Source of the DNA: Ancylomarina sp963977525
GTDB taxonomy: Bacteria; Bacteroidota; Bacteroidia; Bacteroidales; Marinifilaceae
Assembly (NCBI GenBank): GCA_963977525.1
Contig: CAXBPC010000005.1
Coordinates: 1-64,000, forward strand
Reading direction: 5' to 3'
DNA length: 64,000 nucleotides
This document shows, piece by piece, positions 8,317 to 17,383 of the stretch. The notes beneath the pieces were generated by a model. That model did not search any database. It saw nothing but the letters and a program-made list of their open reading frames with translations, and had not been told where the DNA came from. The position numbers were made by a program, and so were the translations under genes. Every line of letters starts with the position of its first letter. The first letter of the stretch is position 1.

Positions 8317-11300
8317 TTATTCATGCTCTTTAGATTCATATTTTCTATAATTGGAATAAGCTGCTACACTCAATACAATTAGAATTCCAACTGTGTAATA
8401 CACCCAAGATGGAACAGGAATAGGATCACCTTGTGCGTAAGAGTGAAGTCCCGCGAGGTAATAGTTCACCCCAAAGTAAGTCATGATGATAGAACCATAG
8501 GCCCACACAGATGCAATATTGAAGGTGAAGATTGACTTTAAACCAGGAATGTAGCGCATATGAAGAACAAAGCTATAGACTAACACACTTACCAAAGCCC
8601 AAGTTTCTTTTGGGTCCCAGCCCCAATAACGCCCCCATGATTCGTTGGCCCAGACACCACCTAAAATGGTTCCAATAGTTAAACTGTATAACCCAATAAT
8701 CATGGTCATTTCACTAATACGACTTAATTCAACAACAGTACTATCAATTCTGACCTCATTTTTCTTGTTTTTCAATATCATTAATGAAAGGCTTATCATT
8801 CCAAGAATAGCTGCCAAAGCAAGGAAACCATAACTACCTGTGATAATTGCTACGTGAATAGTTAACCAGTACGATTTCAAAACAGGAACCAAGTTGGTTA
8901 TTTCAGGATTCATCCAAGATAAGTGAGCAACAAATAAGGTTAGGCCTGCTAATATCGAAGTTGCTGCTAGTGCAAACTTCGATTTTCGGGTAAATAAGAA
9001 TCCAGCAAGAAGACAGGACCAAGCCACATAGGTCATCGATTCGAATCCGTTGCTCCAAGGTGCACGGCCAGCAATATACCAACGAGCTCCTAAACCAATT
9101 GTATGCATCAGAAAAGCAACACTAAGAACCGCGAATGCAATTCGGAACAGCCATTTGATAGACATGTTTGGTGTAATGATTTTCGCAACCAACGCAATAA
9201 TCAATATGAATCCAATTAAAAGGTAATAAGGGAATAGTTTCTTGAAAATATTGATGTTGTTGTACAGAATCTCCGTTTTAATCTTTGTTGCTGATGGCAT
9301 CACTTCTTTACCATATGCATTTTGGTATTTCTTGATACCCTTAATATACATGTCGGCCGAATCGTAATCGTGTGATTTAAGTGATTGGCTTAGCATCAAT
9401 ATCGACTTCTTGATAAATAAAGAATCTTCACCTTGAACTTGAATCGGTTCTTTAGGATGATACCAAGCATGGTTTGAATCCTTCGGATCTGGGAATAGTT
9501 TTAAAAACTCTCCAGTAAAAATCATATAGCTAACATTCACTCTTTCGTCTACAGCGATAATTTCTTTGTCGTAAGAAGTACGATTAGCTGGCTTGCGAGA
9601 ATAGGCATCTTGTACTTTCTTTCCAAGTTTGTACTGGCCTCTAGCGTCAAGGAAATTAGCAAAACTTGCATATTTGCCACTTCCACCAATTTCTCTGATT
9701 AAGTCAGGGTTGCTAACCTTAATAAGTGGTGTTTCTTCCCAGTTTTGTGGGTCGATGATCATTCCAAGAAAAACTTGTTCGGCATTAAGTCCGTTAATAT
9801 GACTCTTCTTACTGATTTTACGAATAACTTCACTAGCTAGGGTATTGATCGGTTCAAATCGACCTGTTTTGTCTTGAACAACGAGTTCACCAAAACTTTT
9901 GGCTTGCTCCAAAGGAACTTCGATCGGTTTATTATCTTGAATAACGAGTTTATCAAAACTTTTGGCTTGCTCCAAAGGAACTTTAATCGCTTTATTATCT
10001 TGAGCATATGTTGTGATACTGCCACTAAGTGCAAGAATCAGAACAAGAATTGTTTTCAAACTTTTACTTTTCATCTTACTCAAAGTTTTAAATCGAGTTC
10101 CAGACGCGATTAGTGACCAAACCATACCTATAATCATTAAGAAATAGCCAAAGTAAGTGACCATCATTCCCCATTGATCATGGTTTACAGATAAAACTGT
10201 TCCGCCTTCGTCGGTATCATACGACGACTGGTAAAAGCGAAAGCCCTGATGTTTTAAGATGTTATTCATATAAATGCGATAGTCTTTCTTAATAGAGCTT
10301 AAAGTGTCAATCAAAGTCACTTCACTTGCAAATGAAGATGGACTTTTAGAACCGGGATAGCGAACGAGTTGAAAATCATTCAACTTAATCGCAAAAGGTA
10401 AGCTGATATACTTTGATCCATAAGATACTGTAACGTCTAAACCGTTAATTTGAGTTTTCTCAGGTTTTCCCACATAATCTTTAAAACCTTTTACGATCAA
10501 CTCTTTTTCTTGCTTACCACTTTTAACATCGAAAACTAAAACCGTTGGCGCTTTTTTATCCTTAGTATTTACATACTTGTATTTAGCCGATGGGAAAAAG
10601 TTCTTAATGATTAGACGTACCCCATTAATTTCATATAATTTTCTAGGACCAATAGTGTACCACTTATTGCTTTCCATCTGAATGCCTTCATTACCCATCA
10701 TATCTATTTCTTGAATAGGATAGGGGCTCTTCATTCTTAAACTATCAGTATAAGAAAAGTTAGTTGCTTGTGCAGTTTCTTCTTCTCCAAATGCTAACAA
10801 ATTCTCTCCAATAGTTTTGCTGTCATTGAAATCAAGAGTGAAAGTTTGCATCCCTTGCATTTGATTTTTTGTAGTTGCTGAAAAGGTAATCACAGGCATA
10901 CCACCAGCTTCTTCAATCAGACTAGTTGATCCATTAGGAATATAATGTTTAAGACTGACTTTAATGTCCTTGTCATTAAGCGATAGTTTCTCATTAAGAC
11001 TAACATTGCTCAATGCGCTCATGTTGAATTTTATAGACTCCTCTGTTTTATTGCCATTTTCTTCAATCGTTATATCTACATAGCTATCGATACTGGTGAT
11101 TTGACTAGTGGCTTTTCCTTCGCGGATATGCATACTGCCTTCGTAACCTACATAGCGAGTAATTCCTGATCCCAAAAGAATAACGATGAAAGCCACATGA
11201 AAAAGTCCCATAGCCCATTTTTCTTTTTTGTGGAGTTTATACCTGTAGATATTAGCTGCGAGGTTTACTGTAATTAAAAACAGTAATATTTCGAACCAAG

Positions 11301-11442
11301 TTGCATTGTAAACAACAGCCTTGGCAGCTTGGGTGCCAAAATCATTTTCAATAAATGTGGCAGCAGCAATAGAAATCGCAAAAATGGCAATCAAAGTGCC
11401 CATCATTTGCATGGAGAAGAGAAAATTAAGTAGTTTTTTCAT
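8317..11442 (-). CDS. fused cytochrome c synthase (ResB/CcsB + CcsA)
   Basis: A 1041-residue system II cytochrome c assembly protein that exports heme and attaches it to CxxCH motifs outside the inner membrane. The N-terminal half is ResB/CcsB-like, with membrane segments at the start and near residues 430-450 and a large periplasmic domain between. The C-terminal 300 residues are CcsA-like, with many membrane helices and the heme-handling WWD motif WGRYWGWDPKETWALVS. The two halves are joined by a second hydrophobic stretch (ILVLILALSGSITTYAQ) and a periplasmic segment. That segment contains a 63-base in-frame duplication (9873-9998). It is divergent from the nrf cluster and ends at a shared terminator. 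Confidence 0.93.
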   Translation of the reverse strand: MKKLLNFLFSMQMMGTLIAIFAISIAAATFIENDFGTQAAKAVVYNATWFEILLFLITVNLAANIYRYKLHKKEKWAMGLFHVAFIVILLGSGITRYVGYEGSMHIREGKATSQITSIDSYVDITIEENGNKTEESIKFNMSALSNVSLNEKLSLNDKDIKVSLKHYIPNGSTSLIEEAGGMPVITFSATTKNQMQGMQTFTLDFNDSKTIGENLLAFGEEETAQATNFSYTDSLRMKSPYPIQEIDMMGNEGIQMESNKWYTIGPRKLYEINGVRLIIKNFFPSAKYKYVNTKDKKAPTVLVFDVKSGKQEKELIVKGFKDYVGKPEKTQINGLDVTVSYGSKYISLPFAIKLNDFQLVRYPGSKSPSSFASEVTLIDTLSSIKKDYRIYMNNILKHQGFRFYQSSYDTDEGGTVLSVNHDQWGMMVTYFGYFLMIIGMVWSLIASGTRFKTLSKMKSKSLKTILVLILALSGSITTYAQDNKAIKVPLEQAKSFDKLVIQDNKPIEVPLEQAKSFGELVVQDKTGRFEPINTLASEVIRKISKKSHINGLNAEQVFLGMIIDPQNWEETPLIKVSNPDLIREIGGSGKYASFANFLDARGQYKLGKKVQDAYSRKPANRTSYDKEIIAVDERVNVSYMIFTGEFLKLFPDPKDSNHAWYHPKEPIQVQGEDSLFIKKSILMLSQSLKSHDYDSADMYIKGIKKYQNAYGKEVMPSATKIKTEILYNNINIFKKLFPYYLLIGFILIIALVAKIITPNMSIKWLFRIAFAVLSVAFLMHTIGLGARWYIAGRAPWSNGFESMTYVAWSCLLAGFLFTRKSKFALAATSILAGLTLFVAHLSWMNPEITNLVPVLKSYWLTIHVAIITGSYGFLALAAILGMISLSLMILKNKKNEVRIDSTVVELSRISEMTMIIGLYSLTIGTILGGVWANESWGRYWGWDPKETWALVSVLVYSFVLHMRYIPGLKSIFTFNIASVWAYGSIIMTYFGVNYYLAGLHSYAQGDPIPVPSWVYYTVGILIVLSVAAYSNYRKYESKEHE
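9873..9998 (-). repeat. 63-base in-frame tandem duplication inside the cytochrome c synthase gene
   Basis: Copies at 9873-9935 and 9936-9998 share an uninterrupted 30-base identity (9891-9920 and 9954-9983). They encode two 21-residue units with the core VPLEQAKSF, at about residues 482-523, just after the internal hydrophobic segment. The reading frame is kept. Confidence 0.95.
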
Positions 11443-12013
11443 ACGGTTGTAGGTGTAATAGAGCGCATTAGGCTTATTTGAGATGAGAATATCTTAAAAA
11501 TTATCGATTTGAAGATAAGATTTTCCATGTAAATAGAACTATAGGAAAACGATAATTCGAGTAAAAAAGACCTAGTTTAGAATATCTGGTTCACAAGGCG
11601 GTAATTTAATTATTAAGAATGGGAATAAATTATTTAAGGATTGTAAGAGTTAATCTTTTAGAAATGATTGATAATCAACATGAGAAAAAAAAAGAAAAAG
11701 AGAAAAAGGTATTAATATTTAAATATAATAAGTTTAAATAGTCTTTTATTGTTGAAAAACTTCTTTATACTCAGTAACATTGCAAATGTTAAAAAGTATT
11801 ACAAACTTGAATTCCAGTTTGTTGAATTTTATTTCTAAATTAGAAACTAAAGTTTTGACAAAGAATCAGACTTTTATTCAAGTCAAAATTCTTAATTAGA
11901 ATACAAATTTCAAGAAAATAATGTTTTGAATTTTCAACTAAATGCTTCCGACCCAGTTGTATTATGTCGTGTTGAATCTTCAGTTGTTAAACTAAAAACT
12001 AAATTATAATCAA
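11443..12013. promoter_or_regulatory. divergent intergenic region between ccsBA and the nrf-linked porin gene
   Basis: 571 AT-rich bases without a gene. Three inverted repeats stand out: ACAAACT-N8-AGTTTGT (11801-11822), TTTCTAA-A-TTAGAAA (11832-11846) and TTTTGAC-N22-GTCAAAA (11853-11888). The 22-base span of the first would suit a CRP/FNR-type dimer. I find no exact TAnnTTTG promoter element here. Confidence 0.45.
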
Positions 12014-13285
12014 ATGAAAAAATTACTGTTTTTACTTGTAGTCCTTATTGGATCGCTATTGCCGAATACAATAATGGCACAGTTGAAATTTACCGGCGAA
12101 ATGCGTCCTCGTACAGAGTACCGTGATGGATACGGTAGCCTGTTAAATTCAGACCAAGATGCTGCGTTGTTTACTTCACAACGTACTCGCTTAAACTTAA
12201 ACTATACAGACGCTAAATTTAAAGTTGGCTTATCTCTTCAAGATGTGAGAACATGGGGAGATGTAAAGCAACTAAACCTGTCTGATAAGAACCAGTTAAT
12301 GTTGCATGAAGCTTGGGGTGAGATGTTATTCACTGAAAATTTTTCGTTAAAAGTAGGTCGTCAGGAATTGGTTTATGATGATCACCGAATTTTAGGTGAT
12401 GTAGGTTGGACTCAGCAAGCAAGAAGCCATGACTTGGCTTTATTGAAATTCAAAACAGACGATAAAGGTCAACTTCATATAGGTTTGGCTTACAATAATG
12501 ATATGGAAGGTTTGAAGGATCAATTGTACAAAACTAATTACAAAAGTATGCAGTTTGCCTGGTATAACCGTAAATATGACAATTTCAATTTTAGCTTATT
12601 ATTCTTGAATAATGGTATCCAAAAAAATAAATCGATTGTAGTTGGTGAAGAGGATTTGGAAACACGCTATAGCCAGACTTTAGGAACACATATGAACTAC
12701 AAAAAAGATAAACTAGGATTAACAGGTTCAGCTTATCTTCAAACAGGTAAAGATGCTTCTGATCGTGATTTAAGTGCTTACTTGGTTTCTTTAGGAGCTA
12801 ACTACGCTTTGAGTTCAAACTTTAAGGGAAATATTGGTTTTGAAATTCAATCAGGAACAGATTCTAATGAGCAAAATTCAAATTTCGATAATAAGTCATT
12901 CACACCTCTTTATGGAACCAACCATAAGTTCAATGGTCATATGGACTACTTCTATGTTGGTAATCACACAGGAAATGTTGGATTAGTTGACGCTTTTATT
13001 GGCGGTACTTATTCTAAGGATAAGGTTTCTTTTGGAGCAACTTTACACCGTTTTGCTACACAGGCTGATTTAATTGCTGCTGGCGAAAAACAAGATAATT
13101 ACTTAGGAACAGAATTAGATCTATCTTTTGGATATAAATATTCTAAGTCAGTGACTTTTAAAATGGGTTATTCTCAAATGTTTGCTTCCGATTCAATGGA
13201 AGTACTTAAAGGTATTAATGACGCAGAAAAAGGAGCAAGTTGGGGATGGATGATGTTAGTGTTTAAACCCAATTTTCTAAAATAA
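12014..13285 (+). CDS. outer-membrane beta-barrel porin, alginate-export (AlgE-like) family
   Basis: A 423-residue exported barrel. Residues 1-22 are a cleavable signal peptide ending in TIMAQ. The mature protein begins with LKFTGEMRPRTEYRDGYG, the usual opening of the alginate-export superfamily, and continues with alternating aromatic strands up to the C-terminal strand MMLVFKPNFLK. Barrels of this kind often sit beside anaerobic respiratory genes in Bacteroidota. Here it lies 71 bases before nrfH in the same direction, so passage of nitrite or another small anion is an attractive but unproven role. A hairpin separates it from nrfH. Confidence 0.75.
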   Translation: MKKLLFLLVVLIGSLLPNTIMAQLKFTGEMRPRTEYRDGYGSLLNSDQDAALFTSQRTRLNLNYTDAKFKVGLSLQDVRTWGDVKQLNLSDKNQLMLHEAWGEMLFTENFSLKVGRQELVYDDHRILGDVGWTQQARSHDLALLKFKTDDKGQLHIGLAYNNDMEGLKDQLYKTNYKSMQFAWYNRKYDNFNFSLLFLNNGIQKNKSIVVGEEDLETRYSQTLGTHMNYKKDKLGLTGSAYLQTGKDASDRDLSAYLVSLGANYALSSNFKGNIGFEIQSGTDSNEQNSNFDNKSFTPLYGTNHKFNGHMDYFYVGNHTGNVGLVDAFIGGTYSKDKVSFGATLHRFATQADLIAAGEKQDNYLGTELDLSFGYKYSKSVTFKMGYSQMFASDSMEVLKGINDAEKGASWGWMMLVFKPNFLK

Positions 13286-13294
13286 TACCTGATG

Positions 13295-13332
13295 TTTCTG
13301 ATCTTTGGCATTTGTCAGGGATCAGAAATTTT
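13295..13332 (+). terminator. hairpin between porin gene and nrfH
   Basis: A perfect 9-bp stem TTTCTGATC (13295-13303) / GATCAGAAA (13320-13328) with a 16-base loop, followed by TTTT. It could partly terminate or protect the porin message upstream of nrfHA. Confidence 0.6.
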
Positions 13333-13356
13333 CAGTCACAATCAATCTAAGAGCTA

Positions 13357-13950
13357 ATGGTAAAACTATTCAAATTATTAACCCCTCCACCAAAATGGAG
13401 ATTTCCGGTGATGATTGTTTTGGGTGCTTTTGTCGGGTTAGGTGTTCATGTGCTTTATTTATCTAAGGCACTTTCTTACCTTTCTGATGATCCAAAAACT
13501 TGCGTCAACTGTCATGTTATGGCACCGCAATATGCGACCTATCAACATAGTTCGCACCGCGAAGTTGCCACATGTAATGATTGCCACGTACCACACAACA
13601 ATGTGTTTAATAAGTACTTTTTTAAGGCAAAAGACGGTTTAAGACATGCAACGATGTTTGCTTTAAGAATGGAGCCGGAAGTCATCTTTATTTTGGAAGA
13701 AGGACGCGAAGTAGTTCACAATAACTGTATTCGCTGTCACAGCCAAACGCTGACCGATCCTAAACTGGCAACACAAGTTCCACAACACACACATAATACA
13801 CAAGATAGAGTGTGCTGGGATTGTCATAGAGAAGTACCACATGGAAGGGTTAATAGCCTTTCGAGTGTTCCAAACGCACGGGTGCCCGTACCTTCAAGTC
13901 CAATTCCAGATTGGATGAAAGAATATTTAAAAGAAACTGATACCAAATAA
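13357..13950 (+). CDS. nrfH: NrfH, membrane tetraheme c-type cytochrome
   Basis: Takes electrons from the quinol pool and passes them to NrfA. One membrane anchor (about residues 17-36) is followed by four heme-binding motifs: CVNCH at 49, CNDCH at 73, CIRCH at 124 and CWDCH at 153. The length of 197 residues fits the NapC/NirT-type NrfH family. The gene is 18 bases upstream of nrfA, forming the standard nrfHA pair. Heme attachment would rely on one of the two system II synthases encoded nearby. Confidence 0.96.
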   Translation: MVKLFKLLTPPPKWRFPVMIVLGAFVGLGVHVLYLSKALSYLSDDPKTCVNCHVMAPQYATYQHSSHREVATCNDCHVPHNNVFNKYFFKAKDGLRHATMFALRMEPEVIFILEEGREVVHNNCIRCHSQTLTDPKLATQVPQHTHNTQDRVCWDCHREVPHGRVNSLSSVPNARVPVPSSPIPDWMKEYLKETDTK

Positions 13951-13968
13951 AACTTAAATAAATAAACT

Positions 13969-15480
13969 ATGAAGCCTATAAATGAATCAGTAAATAGAAA
14001 ACCCTTATTGGGATGGCTTATTTTCTTAGCTTCTCTAATTGTTGTTGTCTTGTTGGGGATTTTAGCTTCTTCTATTATGGAAAGAAGAGCTGAATCTGTT
14101 TTTGCTTACACACCACAGGTTAAGTATGATCAGTGGGAGCCTCGCAACGAGGTTTGGGGTGAAAATTTTCCTAGCGAATTTGAAACTTATTATAATACTG
14201 CCGATACGAGCTTTAACAGCAAGTACAATGGTAATGCCATGATTGACATGTTGGAAGTTGACCCTCGTTTGGTTGTGCTTTGGGCTGGTTATGGTTTCTC
14301 AAAAGACTATAATCAAGGTCGTGGTCACTACTATGCAATCGAAGACTTACAGAATACCTTACGTACAGGTGGACCCAAGACAGAAAATGATGGGCCGATG
14401 CCAGCTACTTGTTGGACATGTAAATCGCCAGATGTACCTCGTTTAATGAATGAAATTGGTGTTGCCGAATTCTATAAAGGAAAATGGGCGGGTAAAGGAC
14501 ACGAAGTTGTGAACCCAATTGGATGTGCTGATTGTCATGATGCCAAAACCATGAACTTGAGAGTAACTCGTCCTGCTTTAATTGAGGCTTTCCAGCGTCA
14601 AGGAAAAAATATCGAAGATGCAACTCACCAGGAGATGCGTTCTTTAGTATGTGCTCAGTGTCACGTTGAGTACTATTTCGATAAGAAAAAAGTAAAAGGT
14701 GCTAACTATCTGACTCTACCTTGGGATAAAGGTATGGACGTTGAAGCTATGGAAGAGTATTACGACGAGATTGAGTTTAAAGATTGGACTCATAAGTTGA
14801 GTAAGGCTCCTATGTTGAAAGCTCAGCATCCTGGTTATGAAGTTTACCTAAAAGGTATTCACGCTGATCGTGGTGTTTCTTGTGCTGACTGTCATATGCC
14901 ATACAAATCAGAAGGTGGACAGAAATTTACGGATCATCATATCCAGTCTCCTTTGAACAACGTTGCTAACTCATGTCAGGTTTGTCACCGTGAGGAAACT
15001 GAGAAGTTGATCAAGAATGTTTATACCCGTCAGGATCAGATTATCGGGAATCGCGATAAGCTTGAGGAACTTTTAGTTCGTGCTCACGTTGAGGCTAAGA
15101 AGGCTTGGGATCTAGGAGCTACTGAAACTGAAATGAAGCCTGTACTAATGATGATTCGTCATGCTCAATGGCGTTGGGATTATGCTGCTGCTTCTCATGG
15201 TGGATCATTCCATGCTCCAACTGAAATTAGTCGTGTCGTATCAACTGGTATCGTTCGCGCTCAAGAGGCTAGATTACAATTGGCTCGTATTTTTGCTAGC
15301 AAAGGGTTCAACGAAGAGGTTGCTTATCCAGATATTACAACTAAAGCGAAAGCTCAAAAATTCATTGGCTTGGATATTGAGAAGTTAGAAGCAGAGAAAG
15401 CAGAATTTAAGAAGAACATACTTCCTGAGTGGAAGAAGAAAGCTGAAAAACGTGAAAGCGGATATCAGGTTAAGAAGTAA
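13969..15480 (+). CDS. nrfA: NrfA, pentaheme cytochrome c nitrite reductase
   Basis: Reduces nitrite to ammonium with six electrons. The N-terminus has an uncleaved-looking hydrophobic anchor (about residues 14-36). The catalytic heme is bound by CWTCK at 148-152, the hallmark lysine-ligated site of NrfA. Four ordinary sites follow: CADCH (186), CAQCH (228), CADCH (305) and CQVCH (336). The 503-residue length is normal. It pairs with nrfH and ends at a strong terminator. The CxxCK motif often needs a special synthase, which the split ResB/CcsA pair downstream could provide. Confidence 0.97.
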   Translation: MKPINESVNRKPLLGWLIFLASLIVVVLLGILASSIMERRAESVFAYTPQVKYDQWEPRNEVWGENFPSEFETYYNTADTSFNSKYNGNAMIDMLEVDPRLVVLWAGYGFSKDYNQGRGHYYAIEDLQNTLRTGGPKTENDGPMPATCWTCKSPDVPRLMNEIGVAEFYKGKWAGKGHEVVNPIGCADCHDAKTMNLRVTRPALIEAFQRQGKNIEDATHQEMRSLVCAQCHVEYYFDKKKVKGANYLTLPWDKGMDVEAMEEYYDEIEFKDWTHKLSKAPMLKAQHPGYEVYLKGIHADRGVSCADCHMPYKSEGGQKFTDHHIQSPLNNVANSCQVCHREETEKLIKNVYTRQDQIIGNRDKLEELLVRAHVEAKKAWDLGATETEMKPVLMMIRHAQWRWDYAAASHGGSFHAPTEISRVVSTGIVRAQEARLQLARIFASKGFNEEVAYPDITTKAKAQKFIGLDIEKLEAEKAEFKKNILPEWKKKAEKRESGYQVKK

Positions 15481-15503
15481 TATTAGATAGATATTCAATA
15501 TGA

Positions 15504-15540
15504 AAATGCTGCCCATTTAGGGTGGCATTTTTTTTTTTGC
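15504..15540 (+). terminator. terminator after nrfA
   Basis: An 11-bp stem (AAATGCTGCCC / GGGTGGCATTT, with two G-U pairs) and a 5-base loop, followed by a run of about 12 T. It closes the nrfHA transcript before the repeat tract. Confidence 0.9.
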
Positions 15541-15870
15541 TCCGTGCTACTATTAGCAAAGCTTGAAAAATTAGTTTTTTACTCAATGCTACTATTAGCA
15601 AAGCCTGAAAATTGTTTTTTTGCTCCGTGCTACTATTAGCAAAGCACGAAAAAATGATTTTTCATCCAATATCAATACCGTTAAAGCCTGACAAAATGAT
15701 TTTTCGGTCAATATCAATACCGTCAAAGCCTGACAAAATGGTTTTATGCTCAATATCAATACCGTCAAAGCATGAAAAATTGATTTTTTGCCCAATATCA
15801 ATACCGTTAAAGCCTGATAAACGATTTTTTGATCAATATCAATATTTACAAAGCAAAAAATGATATTTTG
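15541..15870. repeat. 42-base tandem repeat tract (locus B)
   Basis: Eight units begin with AAAGC at 15558, 15600, 15641, 15683, 15725, 15767, 15809 and 15850, giving spacings of 42, 41, 42, 42, 42, 42 and 41. The left part of each unit is like AAAGCCTGAAAAAT plus a T-run. The right part is of two kinds: CTACTATTAGC in the first units and CAATATCAATACCGT in the later ones. There is no unique spacer. Because 42 is a multiple of three, short open frames appear on both strands, but none looks like a real protein. Confidence 0.9.
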
Positions 15871-15933
15871 AATAATCAATAAAAATATTGAATGCCAAAA
15901 GATGAGGCCTAATTTGTTTATGCCCTTCGGAAA

Positions 15934-15965
15934 AGAGAATGTAGATAAGCCGATATTCTCTCTTT
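15934..15965 (+). terminator. hairpin upstream of the ResB-like gene
   Basis: AGAGAAT (15934-15940) pairs with ATTCTCT (15955-15961) and is followed by CTTTT. It separates the repeat tract from the next transcription unit. Confidence 0.45.
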
Positions 15966-15983
15966 TAATCGTTTAGGACGCGA

Positions 15984-16012
15984 TTGGTTTTAGATTATTA
16001 TTCGTACTTTCA
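15984..16012 (+). promoter_or_regulatory. promoter candidate for the split ResB/CcsA pair
   Basis: TTG (15984-15986), 18 bases, then TACTTTCA (16005-16012). This is close to the TAnnTTTG pattern and about 75 bases before the preferred start codon at 16089. Confidence 0.4.
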
Positions 16013-16088
16013 AGTCTTTTATTATATGAGGATAATACATCACATAATAAGAGTTAAGAACCTTACTAAGCCTAACTATATACGCAAT

Positions 16089-17315
16089 ATGTCTATAAAG
16101 AAACCCATCTGGCAGCACCCCTTTGGATATGCTGAAAGCTTCATTATTTCAATTGGAATTTTATGTGTTGGATTCATTCTGGAATTTATATTACCCAAAG
16201 CACATTCGACACTTGTCTTTCCTTTAAACCTTATTTTAGGAGCCAGTTTTTTTACGTTATTAGTTCTTTCACATTTCCTTTTCAGGAAGACGAAGATTCA
16301 TGCGTTCCTTTCGAGTATTCCTCTTACGATTAGTTTGGTTTCAGTACTAAGTGTTTTAGTTATTGTTATGGGTATTTTCCCACAAATTCCAAGTAGTGAG
16401 AATGGCTTGTTTCAGCGATTGGGATTAAATCAAATGACCAGTTCGTATCCATTTTTAATGATCAATCTTCTTTTGTTGCTTGTTCTTGGTTTTGTGAGCT
16501 TGCGAAAGACTTTCCCTTTTAAGCTAAAAAATTGGGGCTTTGTATGTAGTCATTGGGGCTTATGGATTGTGATTTTTGCTGGTGGTTTGGGCTCTGGCGA
16601 TTTGCGTCGATTGAAAATGGATGTGTATGAGAACAAGATCGAATTGCAATCATACGATGAAAATAAAAAATTATACGAAATGCCTTTAGCCATCAAGTTG
16701 AAGGATTTCTTGATAGATGAATTTAACCCCAAGTTAGCCATTATTGAAAATGAATCTGGTTCTTTGTACGAAGCACAGAAGCCATCCATGATCATGATAG
16801 AAAAAGATCTGCACTGTGATCTGCAAAACTGGAAAATACAAGTCGAAGAATTTTATGTGACATCGGGAAGGGCAGGCGATCGATATTATAAATTGGCTGA
16901 TTTTGGAGCTGCTCCAGCTGCAAAGGTTCAAGTTATATCAGCACAAAATGACACATTGCGAGGATGGATATCATGTGGTAGTTTTAATCGACCCCATGAA
17001 TCACTCAAACTTAATGATCAGTTCTCTTTGGTGATGACTGTGCCTGAACCCAAGCGATTTTCATCTGAAGTAACTTTCTTCACCCCAGATGGTAAAAAGC
17101 AAGATGCAACGCTCGAAGTGAACAAGCCTGTTACTGTAAACGGATGGAAGATATATCAATTGAGTTACGATGATAAAATGGGACGTTATTCCGATAAATC
17201 AATATTAGAAGTTGTTCGAGATCCTTGGCAACCCTATGTTTATCTTGGTATTTTCATGATGATGATTGGTGCTATTTATATGTTCTGGAAAGGACGGGAA
17301 AGCATCCCTGAGTAA
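16089..17315 (+). CDS. ResB/CcsB-like cytochrome c assembly protein
   Basis: The CcsB-like half of a second system II cytochrome c synthase. Four hydrophobic segments occupy about residues 15-150. A periplasmic domain with NGWKIYQLSYDDKMGRYS near its end follows, and the last membrane helix is at 388-404. I prefer the ATG at 16089 (MSIKKPIWQHPFGYAESF) because the 35 residues in front of it, from an earlier ATG, are not family-like. The protein then has 408 residues. It is followed 68 bases later by ccsA, so the two form one unit behind nrfHA. Confidence 0.82.
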   Translation: MSIKKPIWQHPFGYAESFIISIGILCVGFILEFILPKAHSTLVFPLNLILGASFFTLLVLSHFLFRKTKIHAFLSSIPLTISLVSVLSVLVIVMGIFPQIPSSENGLFQRLGLNQMTSSYPFLMINLLLLLVLGFVSLRKTFPFKLKNWGFVCSHWGLWIVIFAGGLGSGDLRRLKMDVYENKIELQSYDENKKLYEMPLAIKLKDFLIDEFNPKLAIIENESGSLYEAQKPSMIMIEKDLHCDLQNWKIQVEEFYVTSGRAGDRYYKLADFGAAPAAKVQVISAQNDTLRGWISCGSFNRPHESLKLNDQFSLVMTVPEPKRFSSEVTFFTPDGKKQDATLEVNKPVTVNGWKIYQLSYDDKMGRYSDKSILEVVRDPWQPYVYLGIFMMMIGAIYMFWKGRESIPE

Positions 17316-17383
17316 AAGTAAGATGCCGTTTTTTATTTGTTATCAACACATCATCCCATTATCTCATCAACACATCACAAGCC

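Noticed and set aside
11443..12013. Rex operator (TTGTGAA-N4-TTCACAA type) upstream of the nrf cluster
   Set aside because: No such sequence is found; the inverted repeats present have other sequences and spacings.
15541..15870. Possible CRISPR array
   Set aside because: The units abut without unique spacers and no cas gene is in the window.
15595..15879. Open frames on both strands in the 42-base repeat tract, giving 14-residue peptide repeats
   Set aside because: Any stop-free unit of 42 bases yields open frames; there is no start signal or homology, and frames are open on both strands alike.
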